Source: Lachnospiraceae bacterium
GTDB taxonomy: Bacteria > Bacillota > Clostridia > Lachnospirales > Lachnospiraceae
DNA length: 45,030 nt
Assembly: GCA_017621075.1 (NCBI GenBank)
Contig: JAGATV010000050.1
Coordinates: 1-45,030, forward strand
Reading direction: 5' to 3'
The position numbers were made by a program, and so were the translations under genes. The notes under the pieces were generated by a model, which was not told where the DNA came from, did no database searches, and saw nothing but the letters and a program-made list of their open reading frames with translations. Each line of letters begins with the position of its first letter. Within the stretch, counting starts at the first letter, position 1. Positions 25,461-33,812 of this stretch are shown here, piece by piece.

Positions 25461-26408
25461 ATGGAACAATTATTATTCAGTTTGAACGCTACCATCCCTG
25501 TCTTTCTGGTCATGGTCATCGGCTATGTGCTGAGACAGACACACATTTTGGACGATTCCTTCGTAAAAACCCTGAACTCCTTCAACTATAAAGTGACCCT
25601 TCCCGTGCTTTTGTTCCGGGACATTGCCTGCTCCGATTTCTACAGTGTGTGGGATACCAAATATGTACTATACTGTTTCCTGGTAACCCTGACTACCATC
25701 GTAGTGATATGGATCATTGCAGGTCTGGCTTACCGCAATAAAGCACAGTTGGGAGAATTCATCCAGGCATCCTACCGGAGCAGCGCCGCCGTACTGGGCA
25801 TCGCCTTTATTCAGAATATCTACGGCACCTCCGGCATGGCTCCCTTGATGATCATCGGCACTGTCCCTTTATATAATGTGGCCGCCGTGCTGATCCTCTC
25901 TTTTACCGGTCCCTCCGCCCACGGTCTGGACAAGGCATCCTTGAAAAAATCCGTCAAAGGCATCCTGACCAATCCCATTATCATCGGTATTCTTTTGGGA
26001 ATGGCAGTCTCTGCCTTTCGTATCTCCTTTCCGGTTATGATCGACAAAACCCTGGGCAATATGGCTTCCCTTGCCACTCCCCTGGCCTTGATCGGCTTAG
26101 GAGCAGGATTTGAGGGCAGAAAAGCCCTGAAACAGATCCCTCCTACCATTGCCGCCACTCTGCTCAAGCTGGTGATACTGCCGGCAGTCTTTCTTCCCGT
26201 AGCGATCGCCCTGGGCTTTACGGGAGAAAAGCTGGTGGCGATCCTCATCATGTTAGGATCTCCTTCCACGGTAAGCTGCTATATCATGGCCAAGAATATG
26301 GGACATGAAGGAACCCTGACTTCCAGCGTAGTGGTGGCTACCACCTTCCTAAGCTCCATTACGCTGACAACATTCCTGTTCCTGCTTCGGAGCATGAACC
26401 TGATTTAA
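25461..26408 (+). CDS. AEC family (auxin efflux carrier-like) transporter
   Basis: A 315-aa integral membrane protein with about ten hydrophobic segments in two halves, starting MEQLLFSLNATIPVFLVM. The halves are separated by a charged loop near residue 155. This is the size and layout of bacterial AEC permeases, which move small organic acids such as malate or malonate. The segment SPSTVSCYIMAKNMG near the C-terminus is typical of the family. The substrate cannot be inferred. An AGAGG site precedes the ATG. Confidence 0.92.
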   Translation: MEQLLFSLNATIPVFLVMVIGYVLRQTHILDDSFVKTLNSFNYKVTLPVLLFRDIACSDFYSVWDTKYVLYCFLVTLTTIVVIWIIAGLAYRNKAQLGEFIQASYRSSAAVLGIAFIQNIYGTSGMAPLMIIGTVPLYNVAAVLILSFTGPSAHGLDKASLKKSVKGILTNPIIIGILLGMAVSAFRISFPVMIDKTLGNMASLATPLALIGLGAGFEGRKALKQIPPTIAATLLKLVILPAVFLPVAIALGFTGEKLVAILIMLGSPSTVSCYIMAKNMGHEGTLTSSVVVATTFLSSITLTTFLFLLRSMNLI

Positions 26409-26435
26409 CATCTATCATTACATTCGGAGGTAATT

Positions 26436-26906
26436 ATGAACATCAGAAGAGCCCGTTCCAAAGACATGGACGGAATCAACAAACTGCTTTTTCAGGTCCT
26501 GACCGTACATCACAACGGCAGACCGGATTTATTTAAGGGAAATGCAAAGAAATATACCGATAAAGAATTGCTGGAGATCATTGCCGATGACAGCCGGCCC
26601 ATTTTTGTGGCAACAGACGATGCCGACAATGTGCTGGGCTACGCTTTCTGCGTATTCCAACAGCATACAGACGACAATATCCTGACAGATATCAAGACCC
26701 TGTACATTGATGATCTGTGCGTGGATCAAAAGCTGCGGGGCAGACATATCGGCAGACAGCTTTACGAATATGTATTGCAGTTTGCCAGAGAGAGCGGCTG
26801 CTACAATGTTACCCTGAATGTCTGGGCCTTAAATGAAAGTGCCCGGAAATTCTATGAGGCCTGCGGCCTGGTGCCCCAGAAATTCGGCATGGAATGCATC
26901 TTATAG
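26436..26906 (+). CDS. GNAT family N-acetyltransferase
   Basis: A 156-aa protein beginning MNIRRARSKDMDGINKL, the usual GNAT start. The acetyl-CoA motif is in LYIDDLCVDQKLRGRHIGRQLY, with the Q/R-x-x-G-x-G/A pattern as RGRHIG. The segment LNESARKFYEACGL is motif B. The acceptor is unknown. A strong GGAGG site lies before the ATG. It follows the AEC transporter by 27 nt and is likely co-transcribed. Its end converges on spmB with a 13-nt gap. Confidence 0.92.
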   Translation: MNIRRARSKDMDGINKLLFQVLTVHHNGRPDLFKGNAKKYTDKELLEIIADDSRPIFVATDDADNVLGYAFCVFQQHTDDNILTDIKTLYIDDLCVDQKLRGRHIGRQLYEYVLQFARESGCYNVTLNVWALNESARKFYEACGLVPQKFGMECIL

Positions 26907-26919
26907 TACTGCCCTTTGC

Positions 26920-27447
26920 TCACACCATCATCCCTGCCAGGAGGATGCTGGCCACCGTTCCCACCAGGGTAGCAAGCAGCGCCCCTGTCAGGGTATATCT
27001 TGTTCTGGTGACTCTGGCTGCCAGAAAATAGACACTCATGGTGTAAAAAATGGTCTCAGTACAGCTCATGAGAATGGATGTGACCATTCCCGCATAAGAG
27101 TCCGGTCCGCTGTTCTTGAAAATATCCAGTACAAGGCCCGTGGCCGCAGAAGAAGAGAACATCTTTACCACCAACAAAGGGACCAACTGTACAGGGAGCC
27201 CCACTGCCTCCGTAAGAGGCGACAGCAGGACTCCCAGCAATTCAAAAAATCCGGAGGTTCTAAGAACCCCCACTGCCACCATCAATCCCACAAGAGTTGG
27301 CAGGATATCCACCACGATTCTTAAACCTTCCTTGGCGCCTCTCAAAAAAGTCTCATACACTTTCACTCGGGAAGCCATCCCATATCCCACCACAAAAAAG
27401 ATAATAATGGGTATGATAACATCTGACATTTGTGTCATTATATTCAT
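26920..27447 (-). CDS. spmB: Spore maturation protein B
   Basis: A 175-aa membrane protein of the nucleoside-recognition (Gate) family. It is known to act with SpmA in dehydrating the spore core in Bacillus. Seen: MSDVIIPIIIFFVVGYG, ILPTLVGLMVAVGVLRTSG and SCTETIFYTMSVYF, all characteristic. I start at the ATG at 27447, since the longer frame runs into the HD-GYP gene. The gap to that gene is 52 nt. Its usual partner spmA lies 4.6 kb away at 32067-32684 on the same strand. Confidence 0.92.
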   Translation of the reverse strand: MNIMTQMSDVIIPIIIFFVVGYGMASRVKVYETFLRGAKEGLRIVVDILPTLVGLMVAVGVLRTSGFFELLGVLLSPLTEAVGLPVQLVPLLVVKMFSSSAATGLVLDIFKNSGPDSYAGMVTSILMSCTETIFYTMSVYFLAARVTRTRYTLTGALLATLVGTVASILLAGMMV

Positions 27448-27499
27448 TTTCTGCCCGCCGCGGTATCTTTCCTTATACCCTATTCGGCAGTCCCTTGAT

Positions 27500-28618
27500 T
27501 TATTCGTCCGGCGTATCTTCTTCCATGACTTCCAGGTCATCCGGCACCAATTCTTCCAGTTTCTCCCTGACATTGCGGAAACAGTTCATCAATCTGGGGG
27601 CAAACACGCCGCACTCGCCGGAAACGATCATCTGATAAGCACGTTCTTTCGAATATGCCTTTTTATAAACACGTTCACTCACAAGCGCATCATATACGTC
27701 TGCCAGCGACACCAACTGCGCCGACAAAGGAATATCTTCTCCTGTCAGTCCGTCCGGATATCCCTGCCCATCATAGCGCTCATGATGATACCTGCAGATA
27801 TCATAACAGGTATCTGCGTAGTCTTTATCCCAGGTATCCCGGATGCTCTCCAGGATCTCACATCCCTTAGTGGTATGAGATTTCAGATATTCATATTCCT
27901 ATTCACTGACCTTGGTAGGCTTTTGCAGGATTTCATCCGGTATCGCAATTTTGCCGATATCATGCAGTGCACTGGCAGATGCGATCATCTGCACTTTCAG
28001 ATCTGTGAGACCGCAATCCGGAAACATATGCTTCATTTCCTCTGCCAATATCTCAGTAAATGCCTTGACTCTTTTGATATGGTCATTGTTGCCGACATTG
28101 CTGAACTCTACTACCGTACCCAGAATGTCTATGATCTCCGTCCTGCTCCGATTCAGCTCCTCCGTTTGCTTCTGCAGAAGCTGATACTGACGCTTCATGG
28201 TTTTGGCCTGCTGCTCCAGCTTCTGCTCCAGCAGCGCATGGCGCTGAAAGACCCTGATGGCATTCTTCACCTGCCGGGTCACTGCCTTCTGTTCCAACGG
28301 GAGGCCCAAAAATCCCATGGTCCCCAGATCCAGGCATTTATCTTCCATTCCCGATGCTCCCGCACCGTCAATCACTAACACGGGGACCTTGCCTGACCAT
28401 TTCTTCTCATTTAAGATCTCCAGCACCCGAATGCCGTTGAGCTTTGGTATCATCAGTTTTAACAGGATCACCGACAACTCGTTGATATGTTCTTCTATCA
28501 GCTTCACTGCGGACTCCCCGTTATCGGCCTCCAGTATCCCGTAAGTCTCCTGCAGCATCTGACTCAAAGCAGTTCTTTCCGACTGGACACCATCCACAAT
28601 CAGTATCTTATCGCCCAT
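27500..28618 (-). pseudogene. Receiver-like/HD-GYP protein interrupted by an in-frame amber codon
   Basis: Read through one stop, this 372-aa frame encodes a receiver-like domain (1-120), a coiled-coil linker (about 130-175) and an HD-GYP domain that would degrade cyclic di-GMP. HDIGK is seen before the stop and [11 protein letters not shown] after it. The stop is a single TAG (27899-27901, codon 240) between KVSE and EYEYLKSHT; both sides stay in one frame, and GAG, CAG or AAG would restore it. The receiver is also degenerate: the phosphate-accepting Asp is Lys in LLKLMIP and the acidic pair is reduced. The true start is the ATG at 28618 after AGGGAG. As read, only a truncated protein without the GYP half would be made. 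A sequencing error or a strain-specific mutation are both possible. Confidence 0.85.
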
Positions 28619-28650
28619 AATCTCCCTTTCCAAACCACACCGCCCTGCGG

Positions 28651-30867
28651 TCAGTTTTTATAAGCAGCGATCGCCTCATCCAAGGTCTTTCGTATCGTGA
28701 CATTTACTAAATTCCGGGAAATCCAGCGTTTCCCGTTGATCTCTACAACAACGCCCTCATGGAGCCTGCCCTTTACCACCACTTTGGCAGCACTGATGAC
28801 CTTGAGTTCCTGCTCCATCCGGTCCCACTCTTCTTCAACGTGCTCGATCTCCACATTTTTTGTGTAGACAGCATTCTGAAGCTTTCCATAAATCTCCATT
28901 TGGCTGCACACCTCAGGAGGATACTTTTTCTCCAGTTCTGCCAATGCATTCTCAAAAATACGCAATTCCTCTTTATTGGCTTTGTGCCTGTCCTTGATAT
29001 CCTGGAATCTTGCCAGGATCTCCTCCCTGATGCCTACTCTGAACAGCGTCCTGACTCCCACATGATTACCCGCATTCTGCACGACAATACCCTTGGAAGC
29101 GATGGCGCTTCCTCCTATGAGAGAACCGTTGGCCTTGGAGATCTCAATGGTTTCTTCTGCTACCAGCTCACAGTTCAGGCAATAATTGGCCTGTATACTC
29201 TTTCCTGCAGTTACCTTGACTCCCTCCAGGAACTTTCCCATCACATTGCCTGCTGCACGGATGCATCCCTGCCCTGCGGCATTCATTCCCTGGCGCAACA
29301 CCACATTGCCGCCGCTTTCAATGACGGCCGATTCCACAAATCCATCCACCATCACATCACCGGCCGCACGGATCTCCGTCTGGCTTCCTACATTCCCCTT
29401 CACATACACATTGCCTTCAAAGACGATATTTCCGGTAGCCAGATTGGTTTCCTCCACTACCAGCATATTGGATATCTCCAACCGATTTCCCTGCAGTTCT
29501 GCCCAGCCGTCTGTGGTAGCCACATAAGTCCGTCTGTCATGTTCCAGTTTAAAACCGTTCCCCATGAGAACGCCGGTTTCCTTCCCTTTGATTGCCGGCA
29601 GGATATCCCCTCTGACATTATATCCGTTGATGCCATCCTCCGCTGGGTGATAATAAGCCAGCTTATCTCCCCTTTTGACCGTTTCAAACCATTCTATATT
29701 CTGATAGTCCACAGAGCCGTCTTCCAGTATTTTAGGTTTACGGTTCACATCTGTCCTGAAAAAGAATTCATACCAGCCGTTTTTGCCTGCCTGGGGTGCT
29801 CTGCCGCAAGCCACCAGCACGCTGTGTTCTTTATAGGTGCCGTCAACGATCTTGGTGATCTCTTTCCTGAGGATTCCCTTTCTGACCTTATTCAGCCATA
29901 AAGCGCTCAGCACATCCTCTTCCGTAAAGAATCTTTCCCTATCCATGATGACCAGGTGGACTTCCATTTCATCCGGGCTCAATACGATCTGGAAAGGGTC
30001 CTGCGCCTTTTCAATATCCGCCAGTATCTTGCGGACTTGAATATCTGCCGCCTGCATATTTTGTTCCAGCGAGAGCATTTCTGTCTGAAGCTTCAGGCGC
30101 ATACTGCGCATGTCCGTGGCAGAATACCGCATCTGGCTGTAATCATCTACCGGCAGACCATACTCCAGTCCCAGACGGATCTCCCGCATCTGCCTGTAGG
30201 AATACAAGGGATCTACATACTTGGACACATCCACCCGATGTTCCAATCCCAGACGGATCTCCTGCATCTGCCGCCAGCCATAACAGATTTTAGCATAAAC
30301 GGAAACATCCAGACCCTTTTCCAACCCCAGACGGATCTGCGCCAAAGACACGCCTCTATACTCCAGCCTCAAAAAAGGATTGATATCTACATCATGCTGA
30401 TGCGCCAGCCGGATCTGCATCAGCTGCTCGTCATCATAACCTTCTTCAATGTATGGCATGATCTCAAATCTGATAGCTTTTGCCTTCCGGATTTCCTTTA
30501 AAGTTCCCGCATCCAGTTCCAGATAAGGAGCAAGTTCAATACCCTGCCGCAATCCCTTGCGGACCTGACGCATCTTCTCATAAGGAATCCCGGGTGAGGC
30601 ATAACCTTCTACATTCAGCTTCTGCTCCAGGCCCAAACGGATCTCTTCCATCTGAAACCAATCATAGGCCGGATCTGCATAAACAGACACCTCCACCCCT
30701 GCCATCAGGCCCAGACGGATCTGACGCATCTGGATCGCCAAAAACTGAGGGACAGCGTATTGTGCAACATCGATACCTGCTGCCACTCCCTCCCGGATCT
30801 CCTTGATCTGATCGGGGGTAAAATCTTGTATTGTTACTTCCTTATAGGCCTGCTCCTGTCCATTCAT
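28651..30867 (-). CDS. FapA-like DUF342 protein with N-terminal 26-residue repeats
   Basis: A 738-aa protein. The first 265 residues are nine to ten repeats of about 26 aa with the consensus M-x-EIRLGLE-x-GxDVSxYAxPxY. A helical linker follows, then the FapA/DUF342 domain (about 290-560) with the stacked Gly- and Val-rich strands of a right-handed beta helix (GNIVFEGNVYVKGNV, AAGDVMVDGFV), a coiled coil (about 600-690) and a short tail. FapA proteins are tied to flagellar or envelope assembly and to polar targeting in Vibrio. No flagellar gene is in this window. It stands first in an operon with the HD-GYP gene (32 nt) and spmB, so a link to surface or cyclic di-GMP output is possible. Confidence 0.88.
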   Translation of the reverse strand: MNGQEQAYKEVTIQDFTPDQIKEIREGVAAGIDVAQYAVPQFLAIQMRQIRLGLMAGVEVSVYADPAYDWFQMEEIRLGLEQKLNVEGYASPGIPYEKMRQVRKGLRQGIELAPYLELDAGTLKEIRKAKAIRFEIMPYIEEGYDDEQLMQIRLAHQHDVDINPFLRLEYRGVSLAQIRLGLEKGLDVSVYAKICYGWRQMQEIRLGLEHRVDVSKYVDPLYSYRQMREIRLGLEYGLPVDDYSQMRYSATDMRSMRLKLQTEMLSLEQNMQAADIQVRKILADIEKAQDPFQIVLSPDEMEVHLVIMDRERFFTEEDVLSALWLNKVRKGILRKEITKIVDGTYKEHSVLVACGRAPQAGKNGWYEFFFRTDVNRKPKILEDGSVDYQNIEWFETVKRGDKLAYYHPAEDGINGYNVRGDILPAIKGKETGVLMGNGFKLEHDRRTYVATTDGWAELQGNRLEISNMLVVEETNLATGNIVFEGNVYVKGNVGSQTEIRAAGDVMVDGFVESAVIESGGNVVLRQGMNAAGQGCIRAAGNVMGKFLEGVKVTAGKSIQANYCLNCELVAEETIEISKANGSLIGGSAIASKGIVVQNAGNHVGVRTLFRVGIREEILARFQDIKDRHKANKEELRIFENALAELEKKYPPEVCSQMEIYGKLQNAVYTKNVEIEHVEEEWDRMEQELKVISAAKVVVKGRLHEGVVVEINGKRWISRNLVNVTIRKTLDEAIAAYKN

Positions 30868-30904
30868 AAACCCCTAATCCTCATAAATAATTGTATATTT
30901 GATA

Positions 30905-30933
30905 ATTATATCACTCTTTTTAATCCTTTACAA
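30905..30933 (-). promoter_or_regulatory. Promoter of the fapA-like / HD-GYP / spmB operon
   Basis: TTGTAA (30928-30933) and a perfect TATAAT (30905-30910) with 17-nt spacing and a TG extended -10 on the minus strand. It lies between the cysK terminator and the FapA-like start codon. Confidence 0.75.
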
Positions 30934-30960
30934 GGAAATTTGCCTCATAGAAAAGGCATA

Positions 30961-30994
30961 GAAAAGGCAGGATGTTCTCAAAGAACATCCTGCC
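30961..30994 (-). terminator. Rho-independent terminator after cysK
   Basis: GGCAGGATGTTCT pairs perfectly with AGAACATCCTGCC (30966-30994) around a 3-nt loop, followed on the minus strand by TTTTC. It begins 25 nt downstream of the cysK stop codon. Confidence 0.88.
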
Positions 30995-31019
30995 CGTATC
31001 GTTCCTGTTTCTGCCCTTC

Positions 31020-31958
31020 CTAATTCTTTGCGAACAGGGGAGTGGACAGATATCTGTCACCGGAATCCGGCAGTAACACCACAATGGTCTTGCCCGCATT
31101 TTCTTCCCTCGCCGCCAGGATAGATGCTGCCTTCAGTGCAGCTCCGGAGGAGATACCTACCAGGACGCCTTCACTAACCGCAAAAGCTCTTCCCTCTGCA
31201 AAAGCGTCCTCATTTTCAATGGTTATGATCTCGTCATAGATCTTGGTATTCAATACGTCAGGCACAAAACCTGCTCCGATCCCCTGGATCTTGTGAGGTC
31301 CGGAAACGCCCTGGGACAATACCGGACTGGTTGCCGGCTCCACAGCCACGATCTTTATGTTGGGGTTCTTCTCCTTCAGGTACTCGCCTGCACCGGTAAT
31401 GGTTCCGCCTGTGCCGATACCTGCCACAAAAATATCCACCTTTCCGTCGGTCTGCTCCCAGATCTCAGGACCGGTAGTAGCCCTGTGAATGGCAGGATTG
31501 GCAGGATTTACGAACTGTCCCAGGATCACGGCGCCCGGGATTTCCTTCTTCAGTTCCTCTGCTTTGGCAATGGCGCCTTTCATGCCCTTGGCGCCTTCCG
31601 TCAGCACCAGCTCAGCACCGTAGGCAGCCAGCAGATTCCTGCGCTCCACACTCATGGTCTCCGGCAGAGTCAGGATCGCACGGTAACCCTTGGCTGCCGC
31701 CACCATCGCCAGACCGATACCGGTATTGCCGGAAGTGGGCTCAATGATGGTAGCACCGGGCTTTAAGATTCCCTTCTCCTCTGCATCCCGGATCATGCTC
31801 AGTGCCACACGATCCTTTACACTTCCGGCAGGATTTAAGTACTCCAGCTTTGCCAGGATATTGGCGCCTTCCACTCCCGCCTTCTTGGTATAACGGTTCA
31901 GTTTCAATAATGGGGTATTCCCGATCAGTTCCAATGCACTTTCTTTGATATCGCTCAT
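31020..31958 (-). CDS. cysK: Cysteine synthase A (O-acetylserine sulfhydrylase)
   Basis: Makes cysteine from O-acetylserine and sulfide with pyridoxal phosphate. Seen: [11 protein letters not shown], the PLP lysine in PAGSVKDR (Lys48), the substrate loop [11 protein letters not shown], the phosphate-binding GTGGTITG and the C-terminal region [14 protein letters not shown] choose the ATG at 31958 after GGGAGG; an upstream ATG at 31985 lies close to the promoter. The length of 312 aa is normal. A consensus promoter and a strong terminator make it a single-gene unit. No riboswitch was seen in the short leader. Confidence 0.96.
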   Translation of the reverse strand: MSDIKESALELIGNTPLLKLNRYTKKAGVEGANILAKLEYLNPAGSVKDRVALSMIRDAEEKGILKPGATIIEPTSGNTGIGLAMVAAAKGYRAILTLPETMSVERRNLLAAYGAELVLTEGAKGMKGAIAKAEELKKEIPGAVILGQFVNPANPAIHRATTGPEIWEQTDGKVDIFVAGIGTGGTITGAGEYLKEKNPNIKIVAVEPATSPVLSQGVSGPHKIQGIGAGFVPDVLNTKIYDEIITIENEDAFAEGRAFAVSEGVLVGISSGAALKAASILAAREENAGKTIVVLLPDSGDRYLSTPLFAKN

Positions 31959-32013
31959 GATGAATCCTCCCTTTTTGTAATTCATATTTATTCAGTAGGA
32001 ATTGTATGAATTG

Positions 32014-32042
32014 ATTATATAGCGCCTGTCCCTATTTGTCAA
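32014..32042 (-). promoter_or_regulatory. Consensus sigma-A promoter of cysK
   Basis: A perfect TTGACA (32037-32042) and a perfect TATAAT (32014-32019) with 17-nt spacing on the minus strand. It is the best consensus match in the window and lies between the spmA stop and the cysK start. Confidence 0.9.
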
Positions 32043-32066
32043 TACCGGATTTAAAAAATATTTTTA

Positions 32067-32684
32067 CTACCGTTTCATCTTGCAATAGACCACAGCCACA
32101 AGGGTGCTGATACACGTTGCTATGATAGCCGGAGCAATGATCACGGCCGGATCGGCGCTGCCGTACTGGCTCCGATAAGCGATCATGTTTACGGGGATGA
32201 GCTGCAAGGAGGAGATATTCAAAATCAGAAAATTGCACATTTCACTGCTGGCTGCCCGGTCTCTTCCCAACCGTCCTTTCCCCTCCTGGGTCAGATAGGC
32301 CGGATTGCCCCTTTCCTCCTCCAGCTTTGCCAGTTCCTCCATGGCTTTCAGTCCCGCCGGAGTGCAGGCCCATCCAAGCCCCAAAATATTGGCAATGATG
32401 TTGGTTGCAATATACTCTCTGGCAGGATGATCTTTGGGGATTTTGGGGAACATGAATTTCAAGAAAGGATCGATTCCCTTTGTCATCTTCTGCATGATCC
32501 CCGCCTCCCGGGCAATCTCCATCAGTCCCATCCACAGAGCCATGACTCCCGCCATGGTAATGCAGAGGGATACCGCCTCTCCGGCACTGTCTAACGCCCC
32601 GTTGGTCACTTGGCTCATATGCCCGGTACAGGCCCCGTAGATCACTCCCAACAGTATCATAAATGCCCAGATATTATTCAGCAT
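32067..32684 (-). CDS. spmA: Spore maturation protein A
   Basis: A 205-aa membrane protein of the nucleoside-recognition family, partner of SpmB in spore core dehydration. Seen: MLNNIWAFMILLGVIYG, the central MAGVMALWMGLMEIAREAG, NIIANILGLGWACTPAGLKAM and FLILNISSLQLIPVN, all typical of SpmA. The ATG at 32684 follows GGAGGA; the upstream in-frame ATG is less well placed. In most spore-formers spmA and spmB are adjacent; here cysK, the FapA-like gene and the HD-GYP gene lie between them. A possible -10 TACAAT is at 32732-32737 on the minus strand. Confidence 0.93.
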   Translation of the reverse strand: MLNNIWAFMILLGVIYGACTGHMSQVTNGALDSAGEAVSLCITMAGVMALWMGLMEIAREAGIMQKMTKGIDPFLKFMFPKIPKDHPAREYIATNIIANILGLGWACTPAGLKAMEELAKLEEERGNPAYLTQEGKGRLGRDRAASSEMCNFLILNISSLQLIPVNMIAYRSQYGSADPAVIIAPAIIATCISTLVAVVYCKMKR

Positions 32685-32738
32685 GGCTTCCTCCGCCGGC
32701 AACTGCCGGTTCTTTTTTGTGCTTCTGTTTCATTGTAT

Positions 32739-32801
32739 CAAAAAAGAGCCTGTCTCATGTCATAACCGGCGCGCAAACCTCCGTCTGACTGCTACAAGCT
32801 C
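32739..32801 (-). terminator. Probable terminator after the coat protein genes
   Basis: On the minus strand GAGCTTGT (32794-32801) can pair with ACAGGCTC (32746-32753), one G-U pair included, followed by TTTTTT. The 40-nt loop contains further GC-rich pairing. It lies 24 nt after the stop of the 88-aa coat-like gene and just before the spmA promoter region. Confidence 0.5.
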
Positions 32802-32824
32802 TCTTTTGCCATCATATCATCCGC

Positions 32825-33091
32825 CTACAGAGTTCCCTGGGTGAACAGGCTCCTTACATGAGCCACTTCCTCCTCGGTTGCCTTTTGGGCGGGTACATAA
32901 TAAGATTTTTCCCTGGCGATCTGATACAGCTCTTCCTGAGACTGCTCGCATGCGTTCCGAAACTGTTTCAGGGTCTGTTTCAGCTCCTTATTCTCGGACT
33001 GTGCGATCATTTCCGCATAGCGGGTCAACTCTCCGTTGATGCCTGCCAGTGTGTCTGCTACCATTGTCTTTTCCTGTATATGCATCTTCAT
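32825..33091 (-). CDS. Spore coat-like protein (CotF family)
   Basis: An 88-aa all-helical protein beginning MKMHIQEKTMVADTLAGINGE, followed by charged helices and the segment REKSYYVPAQKATEEEV. These are features of small CotF-like, ferritin-fold spore coat proteins of Clostridia. A GGAGGTAA site precedes the ATG. It lies 18 nt after the other small coat-like gene and close to spmA, consistent with a sporulation locus. The promoter was not identified; a sporulation sigma factor is likely but not shown. Confidence 0.75.
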   Translation of the reverse strand: MKMHIQEKTMVADTLAGINGELTRYAEMIAQSENKELKQTLKQFRNACEQSQEELYQIAREKSYYVPAQKATEEEVAHVRSLFTQGTL

Positions 33092-33109
33092 TTACCTCCA
33101 CTGTCAAAA

Positions 33110-33295
33110 TTAGTTCAGGAATTTCATAAGCTGTTGCTTATTTTCCATTGCAGACTTGGCGCCCTTTTCAAAAAACTGTTTGATCTGAGGGTCCTGTGCC
33201 TCTTTTGCATACTCCTGCATCTTGCAGTGTGTGGTGTCAAATCCGCCCATGAGATGACGCAGATTCTGTAAATCCAGTTCTGAAATGTTGCTCAT
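33110..33295 (-). CDS. Small spore coat-like protein (CotF-related)
   Basis: A 61-aa helical protein with the core LRHLMGGFDTTHCKMQEYA and KQFFEKGAKSAMENK. It resembles the N-terminal helices of CotF-like coat proteins and forms a pair with the 88-aa gene that follows. A clear AGGAGG site precedes the ATG. Together the two genes may encode the two halves of a four-helix bundle, an inference from their sizes and adjacency. Confidence 0.72.
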   Translation of the reverse strand: MSNISELDLQNLRHLMGGFDTTHCKMQEYAKEAQDPQIKQFFEKGAKSAMENKQQLMKFLN

Positions 33296-33375
33296 GCTGA
33301 AAACCTCCTAATATTTTTTTACAGAGGTTATTATTGACTGGCAGCAAAAAATCTATACAGAAGTCAATTACAAAC

Positions 33376-33404
33376 ATCATTTTGATAATGCAATATCATT
33401 TTGA
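33376..33404 (+). repeat. Direct repeat ATCATTTTGA upstream of the XRE regulator
   Basis: ATCATTTTGA occurs at 33376-33385 and again at 33395-33404, 19 nt apart, nearly two helical turns. The first copy is also a small palindrome (ATCA-TTT-TGAT). The repeats lie 34 nt or more upstream of the XRE start codon and may be its autoregulatory operators. Confidence 0.5.
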
Positions 33405-33437
33405 ATAAGCTATTTTAAATAAAATGGGAGGCTGACC

Positions 33438-33767
33438 ATGATTGCAGACAGGATACGTACACTCAGAGAATCAAACGGCATGACGCAGGCTGCGCTGGCC
33501 AAGAAGCTTGGCATCACCAGAAGCAGTGTAAACGCTTGGGAAATGGGGATTTCTGCGCCTTCCACCACTTATCTGGTAGAGCTTGCCAGCCTTTTTAATG
33601 TTTCCACGGATTATCTGCTGGGGCGCTCCTCCAACAATACCATCGACGTCTCCGACTTAAATGAAACGGAAATCATGCTGGTCCACAACTTTATCCAGTA
33701 TTTCCAATCCCAAAAAACTTTTTCTTCCGTAACAAAGTCAGCAGGATCGCAAGCAGGGAAACCATAA
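33438..33767 (+). CDS. XRE family helix-turn-helix transcriptional regulator
   Basis: A 109-aa protein with an N-terminal HTH_3 domain (residues about 5-60): LRESNGMTQAALAKKLGITRSSVNAWEMG is a textbook DNA-binding helix pair, followed by LVELASLFNVSTDYLLGRS. The C-terminal 45 residues are a probable short helix without a sensor domain. A GGGAGG site precedes the ATG. It converges on lrgB with a 45-nt gap. Target genes are unknown; the direct repeats upstream suggest self-regulation. Confidence 0.92.
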   Translation: MIADRIRTLRESNGMTQAALAKKLGITRSSVNAWEMGISAPSTTYLVELASLFNVSTDYLLGRSSNNTIDVSDLNETEIMLVHNFIQYFQSQKTFSSVTKSAGSQAGKP

Positions 33768-33812
33768 TGTGTGCGTATGAACTTTTTATCAACTTTTAGA
33801 TCTGGCACCTTC

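Noticed and set aside
27500-27727. Separate 75-residue gene
   Set aside because: It is the C-terminal end of the HD-GYP domain in the same frame as the upstream part, split only by the amber codon.
30070-30825. DNA repeats in the FapA-like gene as a CRISPR or mobile repeat
   Set aside because: The repetition is at protein level with diverged codons; it is an array of protein repeats.
31959-31985. Upstream start for cysK
   Set aside because: The frame allows it, but the ATG at 31958 has the GGGAGG site and the usual N-terminus.
31959-32013. Riboswitch or T-box in the cysK leader
   Set aside because: The distance from the -10 box to the start codon is only about 55 nt and shows no structure.
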